In this document: positions 1 through 6,976 of the stretch, in pieces
Position numbering within the stretch: position 1 is the stretch's first letter
How the letters are laid out: each line of letters starts with the position of its first letter
Origin: UBA6170 sp034429975
GTDB taxonomy: Bacteria; Chloroflexota; Anaerolineae; Anaerolineales; Anaerolineaceae
DNA: 11,713 nt
Assembly (NCBI GenBank): GCA_034429975.1
Contig: DAOUFM010000015.1
Span: 1 to 11,713 of the forward strand
Direction of reading: 5' to 3'
Translations under genes and position numbers: made by a program
Notes under the pieces: model-generated
What the model saw: only the letters and a program-made list of their open reading frames with translations
Databases searched by the model: none
Told to the model about the DNA's origin: nothing

Positions 1-22
1 GACAGGATGAAAATGATAAACA

Positions 23-44
23 ATTATCCTGTAGACAGGATAAT
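23..44. promoter_or_regulatory. Perfect palindrome, candidate operator
   Basis: Two 10-base arms, ATTATCCTGT (23-32) and ACAGGATAAT (35-44), are exact reverse complements separated by AG. An additional half-site, GACAGGAT, lies at 1-8. The palindrome ends three bases before the Shine-Dalgarno of the broken ATPase gene that starts at 57. A repressor bound here would block transcription or ribosome access, and as RNA it could fold into a hairpin next to the ribosome site. No T-run follows, so it is not an intrinsic terminator. The binding protein is unknown. Confidence 0.55.
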
Positions 45-56
45 GTGGAGGTGCGC

Positions 57-618
57 ATGTCAATCGATATCAATCGTCTGAAAACTGTTTTACTGGATGC
101 TATAAAAAATGTTCAGAAAACTACATATGTGCATCGAGAAATACAAATAGATAACAAATTACCCTACATATTTGTGGGTGTTAGGCGTAGTGGAAAATCG
201 CATCTTCTATACCAGCGGATGTTTGAGCTTGTTTCTGACGGCCATAGCTGGGATGAATTCCTCTATATCAATTTTGAAGATGAAAGGCTCATCGGTTTCA
301 AATCCTCTGATTTTAACAGTCTTTTGGAAGCTCATTATTCTTTACCTCAAATATCACCAATTTTATTCTTAGATGAAATTCAAAATATCGATGGATGGGA
401 AAAATTCGCTGGCTATTCAGGTATGCTATTCAATAAATAATCCTGTCACATATAATCGCGAAATAAGAGCGCTTTCAAAGTTTGCCAGTTTTATCCCATG
501 CTTAAAATTAATCATCATTACTTATGACCAAAGAGAAAAGATAAAAGAAAATGACCTCGAGATTGAATTGGTTCCAATCTGGGATTGGTTATTGAATTTC
601 AAGAAAATAATGGCATAA
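57..618 (+). pseudogene. AAA_14/DUF4143-type ATPase, internally deleted and frameshifted
   Basis: This is the remnant of a P-loop ATPase of the AAA_14/DUF4143 family, a group common in bacteria and archaea with poorly known function. The start is ATG at 57, five bases after GGAGG (47-51). The first part has a Walker A region reading GVRRSGKS (about residues 40-47) and a Walker B region reading ILFLDEIQNIDGWEKF, then shifts into unrelated residues and stops at 440. From about 409, in the next frame, the sequence reads like the family's C-terminal end, with IQVCYSI, NREIRALSKF, LIIITYDQ and VPIWDWLL, stopping at 618. The middle of the family, normally some 200 or more residues (sensor regions and the DUF4143 domain), is missing. 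The junction is near 405-411. I infer a deletion that is not a multiple of three, leaving a non-functional gene. The segment is more AT-rich than most of the window. Confidence 0.8.
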
Positions 619-654
619 TAAAGTCAATCTATTGGTATTTCTAAGCGCGTTGAG

Positions 655-683
655 TTGAGTCCAATTTTTGAAAAATTTATAAT
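655..683 (+). promoter_or_regulatory. Sigma70-like promoter of the SLC13-type permease
   Basis: TTGAGT (655-660) and a perfect TATAAT (678-683) are separated by 17 bases. TTGAGT is also present in an overlapping copy at 650-655. Predicted transcription start is near 690, giving a leader of about 32 bases with a weak AGGA (708-711) before the ATG at 722. Confidence 0.55.
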
Positions 684-721
684 CAAATCAACTTTCTGAA
701 ATCTTCCAGGATCAAATCAAT

Positions 722-2497
722 ATGACCCTCCCGATCATTCTTCTATTACTCATTCTCATTACCGCATTGGTGTTATTTTCCTTTGAATGGGTTTCCCCGG
801 ATGTGACGGCAATAGGGGTGCTGGTATTTCTGGTGATATTCAAACTAATACCGGTTGAGCGCGCTTTTGAGGGGTTTGGCAGCGACACGTTCATTCTGCT
901 GCTGGGCATATTGATCATGACCGCGGCGTTGATGAAGACCGGGGTAGTGGACCTGGTGGGAAGGTCTTTGCTGGAATTCACCAGTAAAAGACCAGGCAGT
1001 TTATTGCCGGCTACCATGGTGGCAGTGTCTGCTATCAGCGCCTTCATTAATAACACGGCTGCTGCCGCGTTCTTTTTACCGGTGATTTTGGGACTCAGCC
1101 AGCGGGCAAAAATGAGCGCTTCACGCTTGCTGATGCCAATGGCTTTCGCTGCAATCCTATCCAGCTCAGTGACGTTGATCAGCACTTCCACCAATGTGGT
1201 GGTCAGCGGTTTGATCACCCAGTTCGGGTTGGAGCCTATCCGTATGTTTGAATTGACGCCGGTGGGCATCCCCATTCTGGTGGTGGGTATCCTCTATATG
1301 GTATTGATCGGCAAACGCCTCATCCCTGAAAGAGAAACCCAGCAGGACATGGCTGATACTTTCAATTTACGCCCTTACCTGGCTGAGTTACGCATCCTGC
1401 CAGATTCATCCCTGGCTGGAAAAACGTTGGCGCAGTCAAACCTGGGCAGAAATTATGATTTGACGGTCTTGACCATCATTCGTGAAGGAAAACGGCATAC
1501 TCATCCCCCGGCTGATATGGTCTTGAATGTCGGAGATGCCTTATTGGTTGAGGGGGTGTCAGACGCGATCCTGAAGATCAAAGATGTGGCGGGGATCGAT
1601 ATTCAGGCGGATGTGAAATTTTCGGATCATGATTTGAAAGGTGAAGGGTTAGATCTGGCAGAAGTCGTCTTACTACCAAAATCTCCTTTTATCGGCCGCA
1701 CATTAAAAGGAATGAAAATGAGAGAGCGTTTTGACTTGCAGGTGGTGGCGATCAACCGGCGTACCGGGATTATTTATTCCAAGATTGCCGATACCCGCAT
1801 GCAAATGGGAGACGTGCTACTAGTACAGGGCAATAAAAATCAGATTGCTGCCCTACAGGCGGATAATGCCTTCGATGTTTTAGGAACCTTAAGTGTTCAG
1901 CGCTTCAATAAAAAACAAGCTATCCTGGTGGGAGCTATCTTTGCCGGGGCTTTTATACTGGGGGCAACGAATATTTTCCCATTGCCGGCAGCCATGTTAG
2001 CCGGTGCCTTGCTGGTTTTTCTGACCCGGGTGATCACCCCTGAGGAAGCTTACCGGCAGGTCGATTGGAAGGTGTTGATTTTAATTGGCAGTATGCTGGC
2101 GTTAGGCGTCGCGATGCAGACCACCGGTACTGCTCAGTTTCTGGCGAACTTGTTAACGCGCCTGGTTGGTAGCTGGAACCCGATCTGGCTGCTTTCCGGC
2201 TTTTTCCTGCTGACAGTCTTACTGACCCAGCCGATGTCCAATCAGGCAGCAGCGGCAGTTGTGATTCCGGTGGCTGTGCAGACGGCTATTCATTTGGGGC
2301 TCAACCCGCGCACCTTCGCCATGATGATCGCCATCGCTGCCAGCACCTCTTACCTGACGCCTCTGGAGCCAGCCTGCTTGATGGTCTATGGTCCCGGGCG
2401 CTACCGATTTCTGGATTTCATGAAAGTGGGCGGTTTGCTAACCCTGCTGGTTTATCTGATCGCCATCGTATTAACACCTATCTTGTGGCCGCTTTAA
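722..2497 (+). CDS. SLC13-type anion permease with two RCK_C (TrkA_C) domains
   Basis: A 591-residue inner-membrane secondary transporter of the ArsB/NhaD-DASS superfamily, probably importing an inorganic or carboxylate anion; sulfate is possible but unproven. Hydrophobic helices fill residues 1-200 and 395-591. The two halves carry the paired re-entrant-loop motifs of this fold, INNTAAAAFFLP (109-120) followed by STSTN (154-158), and SNQAAAAVVIP (506-516) followed by TSYLTPLEP (542-550). Between them, residues about 222-290 and 311-382 form two RCK_C domains, recognisable by the repeated pattern of a Gly-Arg/Lys-Thr-Leu turn and MGDVLLVQG/VGDALLVEG. Such domains probably bind a ligand and gate transport; no Rossmann nucleotide-binding RCK_N domain is present. 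The length is normal for permeases with this insertion. The gene is monocistronic, with its own promoter and terminator. Confidence 0.85.
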   Translation: MTLPIILLLLILITALVLFSFEWVSPDVTAIGVLVFLVIFKLIPVERAFEGFGSDTFILLLGILIMTAALMKTGVVDLVGRSLLEFTSKRPGSLLPATMVAVSAISAFINNTAAAAFFLPVILGLSQRAKMSASRLLMPMAFAAILSSSVTLISTSTNVVVSGLITQFGLEPIRMFELTPVGIPILVVGILYMVLIGKRLIPERETQQDMADTFNLRPYLAELRILPDSSLAGKTLAQSNLGRNYDLTVLTIIREGKRHTHPPADMVLNVGDALLVEGVSDAILKIKDVAGIDIQADVKFSDHDLKGEGLDLAEVVLLPKSPFIGRTLKGMKMRERFDLQVVAINRRTGIIYSKIADTRMQMGDVLLVQGNKNQIAALQADNAFDVLGTLSVQRFNKKQAILVGAIFAGAFILGATNIFPLPAAMLAGALLVFLTRVITPEEAYRQVDWKVLILIGSMLALGVAMQTTGTAQFLANLLTRLVGSWNPIWLLSGFFLLTVLLTQPMSNQAAAAVVIPVAVQTAIHLGLNPRTFAMMIAIAASTSYLTPLEPACLMVYGPGRYRFLDFMKVGGLLTLLVYLIAIVLTPILWPL

Positions 2498-2502
2498 AAT
2501 TA

Positions 2503-2535
2503 AAAGTCCCTGGATCCGGTTTTTCCAGGGACTTT
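2503..2535. terminator. Bidirectional intrinsic terminator
   Basis: AAAGTCCCTGGA (2503-2514) and TCCAGGGACTTT (2524-2535) are perfectly complementary over 12 bases with a 9-base loop. It lies between two convergent genes, the permease ending at 2497 and the membrane protein ending at 2549. On the minus strand the stem is followed by a T-rich tail (TTTTAATTTT), so it should work best there. On the plus strand the tail is only the T's at the base of the stem. Confidence 0.85.
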
Positions 2536-2548
2536 ATCGGCTGAACGA

Positions 2549-3532
2549 TCAGACAGCCGAGATTTCGCTGACTTCCACCAGGGACGGTGTTTCGTTTTGT
2601 GTAAGACGCCGGAATGTCAGCGCCCACAGCGAGCCAATGTAGGCGTACATGACGCCATTTACCAGCAACATTACCGGTATATAGAGCAGGAAACCAGCCC
2701 CACTGAGAATCGCGCCCAGGCTGATTACCGCATTGGTCTGGAAAAAGATGGATACTAAAAAGGGAGCCAGGATCAGAATAAATGGGATTGCCAGTGCCAG
2801 CCCGATGGCGATTTCCCCGATGATGATCGCCAACCCGATGACTACCTGGGGCCAGGGCTTGCTGACCAGTAAATTCCAGGCACGTGAGATCGCGGCAAAG
2901 ACGCCCAAATCTTCCCCAACCATAGCGACAATCGATTGCTCAATTAAAATATTGACAGCAAAAGCAAAGATGATAAACACCGGAACCAAGCAGAGTAAAC
3001 CAATTCCAAGTGTAAAGATGCCCAGGAAGATGATCGGAAAAACAGCCAGCGCCACGGCTGTGATGGAGACAGCAAATATCAGCAGGAAGAACAAAAACAC
3101 TCGCCAGTAATAAGGTTTGCTTTCCTCAAAGATGCGGGAAAAGCCAAGTTTTTCTTCCCCCCCGTCAGCCAGCCAGGCGCCCCGCGCCACCCCAACCCGC
3201 CCGAGAACACCAAGGAAAATAGCAATCACAGAAATTGCCAAAACCAGGAGAATTACTGCCATGATGGTCAGAAAAATCGTCCAGGGCTCCGAATCCCATA
3301 CATGCTTGAACTGCATAAGCCAATCAGTCACCTGATTGGTCACCTGAAAATTGCTGGCTGCCAGCCCATTACCGGAAGGCAGGAAGCTGGAGTTGCCGCC
3401 ACCTCCCCCTCCGGAACCTCCCCCACCCCCCGAGCCAGAGCGGGCACAACTTGATAAAATCCCAAAAATCCAGAGCGCCTTAAATTTCCAGATAATCTTC
3501 CAAGCTTTTGAAAAAACTTCACCATAATCCAT
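2549..3532 (-). CDS. Polytopic membrane protein with Gly/Ser-rich loop, function unknown
   Basis: A 327-residue integral membrane protein with no enzyme motif I recognise. The start ATG (3532-3530) is preceded by AGAGGTG at 3543-3537. A first amphipathic/hydrophobic segment (residues 9-27, WKIIWKFKALWIFGILSS) is followed by a striking Gly/Ser run at 33-46, then a polar stretch to about 82. Hydrophobic segments follow at about 86-110, 145-175, 177-197, 228-262 and 270-303, and the tail is short and acidic. The arrangement resembles uncharacterised proteins of Chloroflexota that begin with a similar MDYGxxxxxAWxIxWK segment, and loosely the membrane domains attached to some glycerophosphodiester phosphodiesterases. 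That comparison is from memory. It may help organise the membrane or assist another protein. It is transcribed alone, divergent from a small membrane protein. Confidence 0.7.
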   Translation of the reverse strand: MDYGEVFSKAWKIIWKFKALWIFGILSSCARSGSGGGGGSGGGGGGNSSFLPSGNGLAASNFQVTNQVTDWLMQFKHVWDSEPWTIFLTIMAVILLVLAISVIAIFLGVLGRVGVARGAWLADGGEEKLGFSRIFEESKPYYWRVFLFFLLIFAVSITAVALAVFPIIFLGIFTLGIGLLCLVPVFIIFAFAVNILIEQSIVAMVGEDLGVFAAISRAWNLLVSKPWPQVVIGLAIIIGEIAIGLALAIPFILILAPFLVSIFFQTNAVISLGAILSGAGFLLYIPVMLLVNGVMYAYIGSLWALTFRRLTQNETPSLVEVSEISAV

Positions 3533-3549
3533 AATACACCTCTCTGATT

Positions 3550-3555
3550 AGTATA
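3550..3555 (-). promoter_or_regulatory. Likely -10 box of the 2549-3532 gene
   Basis: TATACT reads on the minus strand from 3555 to 3550. A start site near 3543 would give a leader of about 11 bases that just keeps the AGAGGTG ribosome site. I see no good -35 at 16-18 bases spacing, so this is a partial call. Confidence 0.35.
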
Positions 3556-3624
3556 CGGATTTTTGCTGAAAAAAGTATCAGAAATCTGCTCTTCTGGTCA
3601 AACTGAATCCTCGCCTTCCGGGTA

Positions 3625-3653
3625 GTGAAAGAATGAGCCAATGCGGATATAGT
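3625..3653 (+). promoter_or_regulatory. Sigma70-like promoter of the small membrane protein
   Basis: GTGAAA (3625-3630) and TATAGT (3648-3653) are separated by 17 bases. Predicted start is near 3660, which leaves the ribosome site GGAGAG (3664-3669) in the transcript. This placement argues against translation starting at 3633. Confidence 0.45.
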
Positions 3654-3674
3654 AGAAACACGTGGAGAGTAATT

Positions 3675-4004
3675 ATGAAAGAAAAAGCACCGATTGTTTG
3701 TAAAAGCTTGTTGATTTTAGGCGGACTTAATCTGCTGATGATGGGGGGATTCATTTTATTAATCTGGTCGTTGCATGCGAATCAGGATGTTACTGGTTTT
3801 TTGGTTGGTAATGCCGGGGAGCTGGTTGCTAGTCTGATCATCAAGATCTTCTACCTGATCATGAAGCGTTCTCTGTGGGTATTTATTTTAGGAAACAGTG
3901 TCTTTTCAGGCGGACTGTTTGCGCTGGCTCTGATCATTTATCGGAAAAGAATAGAAACTCGAAAAGACTATCACCCGCGTGAATTGCAGATCAGAACAGC
4001 CTGA
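3675..4004 (+). CDS. Small two-helix membrane protein, hypothetical
   Basis: A 109-residue protein of unknown role. The start is set at ATG 3675 because GGAGAG ends five bases upstream. An in-frame ATG at 3633 would lie before the predicted transcription start and has no ribosome site. Two hydrophobic segments are visible, about residues 10-33 (SLLILGGLNLLMMGGFILLI) and 68-93 (ending in the basic cluster YRKR), joined by a loop of mixed charge. The C-terminal 15 residues are basic and polar and probably cytosolic. No family is recognised. It is divergent from the Gly-loop membrane protein and is followed by an AT-rich gap, so it is probably transcribed alone. Confidence 0.6.
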   Translation: MKEKAPIVCKSLLILGGLNLLMMGGFILLIWSLHANQDVTGFLVGNAGELVASLIIKIFYLIMKRSLWVFILGNSVFSGGLFALALIIYRKRIETRKDYHPRELQIRTA

Positions 4005-4111
4005 TATTTTCTGAAAGCAAGGTTGCGAAAAACAATTCCGTTGGTTACAAAGATACTTCGCATTTTATTAAGAAACCAAGAAAATAGAAGATTATTTCAA
4101 GAAAATTGATG

Positions 4112-4193
4112 TATAATTCAGAATTAAGAATAATTTTTGTTGTAAAATTAAGATTTATAAAGACAAATAAAAAATAATTAATTCGAGTATAAT
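4112..4193 (+). promoter_or_regulatory. AT-rich promoter region of the first MFS gene, two TATAAT boxes
   Basis: The 200-base gap 4005-4205 contains no ORF of note and is strongly AT-rich from about 4080. The ten-base word GTATAATTCA occurs twice, at 4111-4120 and 4187-4196, each containing a perfect -10 hexamer (4112-4117 and 4188-4193). The second lies 12 bases before the ATG at 4206, so a transcript from it would start only about six bases before the start codon. Neither box has a convincing -35 at standard spacing. Confidence 0.45.
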
Positions 4194-4205
4194 TCAAGTT
4201 ACATT

Positions 4206-5480
4206 ATGTCTGCCGAAACATCCACTGATACCACTAGCGAGAAAGTTAAGCTGCTTACGCCCTTGTTACTGCTATTCATGGGCGCCATGATCCTGGCGAA
4301 TATGGGCGGCAGTATGTACCAGCCCCTGGAAGCGCTCTACCTGAAAGATCTGGGAGCCGGAATTGCTCAGATTGGGATTTATTACACACTTTCCCAAATT
4401 ATTCCCCTCATCCTTCAGATTTTAGGCGGCTGGATCTCCGATTCGCTTGGGCGTTTGCGGGCGATTGCCATTGGCAGCGTGCTCGGGATTTTGGGCTACC
4501 TACCGCTCTTGCTGGCGACCCGCTGGGAATGGGTGCTGGCCGCCTCGGTGTTGAACGCCATGACACGCTCCCTGGTAGGTCCCAGTTTCGATGCTTTCAT
4601 TGCTGATCACTCTGCCCCTGAGAATCGAGCGCGTTTGTTTGGGATTACACAGACCCTGTTTGGGGTGGTTAGCGTCATCGGTCCGCTGGCAGGTGGGTTC
4701 CTGGTGGAGGCTATGGGTTTCAAAGGGATGTTGTTGATCGCCACTATTTTGTATGTCCTGGCGACTGCCATTCGCGTGGGCATGGCCAAAGAAGCCGCGC
4801 GGGGGTTTGAAGCTTCGCCCACCAAATTAACCGTTTCCAGCCTGAAAACCAATCTGGGCACTATGATCGGGCTGGTGTTATCCGGCGGCCTCTTCACCTG
4901 GATTATGATCACCGATGGGGTTCGCGATATTTTCTTCAACATGTCGATGACTTTTCTCTCGGTTTATATGCAGGATATCGCTAAACTGTCGATCAGCCAG
5001 ATTGGGATCATGAACAGCATCTTTGGTGTGGCAATGATGGTGGTGATGATCCCGGCCGGGTGGCTGGCGGATAAAGTTGGTGAACGGGTCAATATTACCA
5101 TTTCGTTCGTGTTCATTTCATTTTCGATTGGGATGATGGCGGCAGTGAAGCCGGGCAGCCCAGCCTGGGTGTATGGGTTGGGATGGGTCATCGCCGGCAT
5201 TGGGGTTGGATTGGCGACCCCCGCTTACCAATCTCTGATCAGTAAAGCAGTACCAGCGCGTTTGCGCGGGGTAGCGTTTGGCTTGTTCAGCTCGAGCCTG
5301 GGGTTTGTATCCCTACCAGCCCCTCTGATCGGTAGCTTTTTGTGGGAGAAAGTCAGCCCGCAATTTCCATTCTTTATCACCGCTATTGTTTCCCTGCTGG
5401 CGGTTATCCCGGTCTGGTTTAAATTCAAGGTTACTGAAAAAGAAACTGAACGGATTAATAGCTTTAATCACGCTGAATAA
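4206..5480 (+). CDS. MFS transporter, drug:proton antiporter-like
   Basis: A 424-residue major facilitator, probably with 12 membrane helices, in the cytoplasmic membrane. It has the loop 2-3 signature of the superfamily at residues 75-85 (Gly75, Asp79, Gly82, Arg83) and its second-half counterpart AGWLADKVGERV at 284-295. Helix 5 carries the antiporter motif C, GVVSVIGPLAGG (153-164), which points to export by exchange with protons rather than uptake. The central loop is around residues 190-215. There is no Shine-Dalgarno before ATG 4206. With the -10 box so close, I infer leaderless translation, and the next in-frame ATG would cut into helix 1. Substrate cannot be named; drug or metabolite efflux is the best guess. 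It is followed after 164 bases by a second exporter on the same strand. Confidence 0.8.
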   Translation: MSAETSTDTTSEKVKLLTPLLLLFMGAMILANMGGSMYQPLEALYLKDLGAGIAQIGIYYTLSQIIPLILQILGGWISDSLGRLRAIAIGSVLGILGYLPLLLATRWEWVLAASVLNAMTRSLVGPSFDAFIADHSAPENRARLFGITQTLFGVVSVIGPLAGGFLVEAMGFKGMLLIATILYVLATAIRVGMAKEAARGFEASPTKLTVSSLKTNLGTMIGLVLSGGLFTWIMITDGVRDIFFNMSMTFLSVYMQDIAKLSISQIGIMNSIFGVAMMVVMIPAGWLADKVGERVNITISFVFISFSIGMMAAVKPGSPAWVYGLGWVIAGIGVGLATPAYQSLISKAVPARLRGVAFGLFSSSLGFVSLPAPLIGSFLWEKVSPQFPFFITAIVSLLAVIPVWFKFKVTEKETERINSFNHAE

Positions 5481-5494
5481 AATCCCTGTATCGT

Positions 5495-5526
5495 TTGCTG
5501 TATACCCGAAATTTTAGCAGTATAAT
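5495..5526 (+). promoter_or_regulatory. Possible promoter of the Bcr/CflA-like exporter
   Basis: TATAAT is present at 5521-5526. The best upstream element, TTGCTG (5495-5500), is 20 bases away, longer than ideal. A start near 5533 would give a leader of about 110 bases holding the hairpin at 5554-5587. Confidence 0.3.
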
Positions 5527-5553
5527 GGCATAATCTCTTAAAAAAGGTGATGT

Positions 5554-5587
5554 GCAGGTGGTTTATTTTTTAAATTGAACCACCTGC
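5554..5587 (+). promoter_or_regulatory. Leader hairpin or operator before the second MFS gene
   Basis: GCAGGTGGTT (5554-5563) and AACCACCTGC (5578-5587) are exact complements with a 14-base A/T-rich loop. No T-run follows, so it is not an ordinary terminator of the upstream exporter. It may be an operator for a local regulator or a structured mRNA leader. A tiny ORF of seven codons (ATG 5550, stop 5571-5573) overlaps the 5' arm, but its ribosome site is too close to be convincing. Confidence 0.5.
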
Positions 5588-5644
5588 TGCCAGCAAACAA
5601 CGAACTTGGAAAAGCAAAGCAGACTCGAGACACAAAGACTCATC

Positions 5645-6871
5645 ATGGTTTCAACAAAGCAAAAAGCAGCCCCTTCATTTGTGGAATTCGTCATCATCAT
5701 TTCATTAATGATGTCGTTAACTGCTTTTTCAATTGATTCGCTGCTGCCTTCCTTACACCAAATCAGCAGTGAACTGGGGGTGAGGAACCCTAATGATCGC
5801 CAACTGGTGGTCTCAGTTTTTTATTTTGGGATGGCGCTCGGGCAGCTTTTTTTTGGCCCGCTTTCGGATCACACCGGTCGTAAAAAAGCGATTTATATCG
5901 GCTATGCCGGATATATTATCGGAGCCATTATCTCTGCTACCGCCATGAATTTCACGGTGCTTCTGTTGGGGCGTCTGCTGCAGGGTCTGGGAGTATCCTC
6001 TCCGCGCGGCGTTTCTCTGGCAGTCGTCAGAGATCAATATTCCGGCAACCGCATGGCGCGCGTGATGTCATTTGCCATGACGGTATTTATTCTGGTGCCA
6101 ACGATCGCTCCCACCATAGGGCAAGCAATCCTCTCTCTGGTGAATTGGCGGGGAAATTTTGTGGCTTTCATCGTGTTTGCCTTGATTTCCTTCATCTGGT
6201 TTGCTGTACGCATGCCGGAAACCCTGGTGCCGGAAAACCACATCCGCTTTACCGGTAAACGAATTCTCCTATCAATTGATGAAATTGTGAAAAACCGTTT
6301 TGCCTTTGGTTTTACGCTGGCATCCGGCTGTGTTTATGGTGTGTTCGTCAGCTACCTGAATTCATCTCAGCAAATTTTACAGGAACAGTATGGGCTGGGC
6401 CATTTGTTCCCCTTGTTTTTTGCAATGATAGCCCTTTCTTTAGGTCTGGCTTCTTTTATGAACTCGCGGCTGGTGCTGCGCTTTGGCATGCTGCGCCTGG
6501 TGCAATGGGCGCTGCAGGCTCAGATTATTCTGGCAGTAATCTTTTTTGCGATCCTCCTGGGGTTGCCCGGGCAGCCGCCTTTATGGGGATTGCTGACCTT
6601 CTTCATGTTATTTTATTTTTGTACCGGCGTTTTGTTTGGGAATATCAACTCCCTGGCGATGCAGCCACTCGGCCACCTGGCAGGGATCGGCTCCGGCGTC
6701 GTGGGCTCATTCTCGATGTTAATCGCGATGGTGTTTGGCACCATTATCGGAAGAGCCTACAATGGCACCATCTTTCCAATCGTCATCGGAATGATTGTGT
6801 TGACCGGCGCATCCATTTTGATTTCGCGCTGGGCAGTCTCAGGAAAACAATCCCTGCCGGATCTGACTTAA
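5645..6871 (+). CDS. MFS transporter, Bcr/CflA-like drug resistance family
   Basis: A 408-residue, probably 12-helix exporter of the DHA1 type. The helix 1 motif DSLLPSLHQISSELG (31-45) corresponds to the DMYLPALP region of Bcr and CflA. Motif A is GPLSDHTGRKKA (71-82). RLLQGLG (110-116), VVRDQYSG (127-134) and the Pro-rich helix 5 stretch VPTIAPTIGQ (151-160) also follow that family. Members export bicyclomycin, chloramphenicol, sulfonamides or, in some cases, cysteine and dipeptides, so the substrate here is open. I chose ATG 5645; an in-frame TTG at 5606 would add 13 residues. Neither has a clear Shine-Dalgarno, so the start is the weakest part of this call. It converges on the aspartokinase gene, which ends 37 bases away. 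Confidence 0.82.
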   Translation: MVSTKQKAAPSFVEFVIIISLMMSLTAFSIDSLLPSLHQISSELGVRNPNDRQLVVSVFYFGMALGQLFFGPLSDHTGRKKAIYIGYAGYIIGAIISATAMNFTVLLLGRLLQGLGVSSPRGVSLAVVRDQYSGNRMARVMSFAMTVFILVPTIAPTIGQAILSLVNWRGNFVAFIVFALISFIWFAVRMPETLVPENHIRFTGKRILLSIDEIVKNRFAFGFTLASGCVYGVFVSYLNSSQQILQEQYGLGHLFPLFFAMIALSLGLASFMNSRLVLRFGMLRLVQWALQAQIILAVIFFAILLGLPGQPPLWGLLTFFMLFYFCTGVLFGNINSLAMQPLGHLAGIGSGVVGSFSMLIAMVFGTIIGRAYNGTIFPIVIGMIVLTGASILISRWAVSGKQSLPDLT

Positions 6872-6892
6872 GAAAACCTATAAAGGAGGAAG

Positions 6893-6976
6893 ATGCGAAA
6901 AAGAATCTTCATTCCCTGCCATTCATTGTCAAGGGATGGATGGCAGCAATGGTGGCGTGCAAATCGTTTGCGCTGA
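6893..6976 (+). CDS. 27-codon ORF with very strong ribosome site, doubtful
   Basis: AAAGGAGGA (6882-6890), a near-perfect Shine-Dalgarno, stands two bases before ATG 6893. The reading frame gives 27 residues beginning MRKRIFIPCHSLSRD and stops at 6974-6976. It begins 21 bases after the exporter's stop codon, the position of the next gene in an operon, but most of it lies antisense to the 3' end of aspartokinase. It could be a real small protein, or the surviving start of a lost gene whose remainder was replaced by the aspartokinase end. A 6-bp hairpin (GAAGAT 6889-6894 with ATCTTC 6905-6910) overlaps its start codon. Confidence 0.25.
   Translation: MRKRIFIPCHSLSRDGWQQWWRANRLR

Noticed and set aside
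712..1275. Minus-strand open frame of 187 codons
   Set aside because: Shadow of the SLC13-type permease; no coding signature of its own.
3633..3674. Upstream ATG for the small membrane protein
   Set aside because: It precedes the predicted transcription start and lacks a ribosome site, while ATG 3675 has GGAGAG at good spacing.
5481..5520. Terminator after the first exporter
   Set aside because: No stem with a following T-run could be found between the stop codon and the next promoter-like box.
5606..5644. TTG start extending the second exporter by 13 residues
   Set aside because: The extension is polar, not family-like, and has no ribosome site; ATG 5645 places the family motif at the usual distance, although it too lacks a clear ribosome site.
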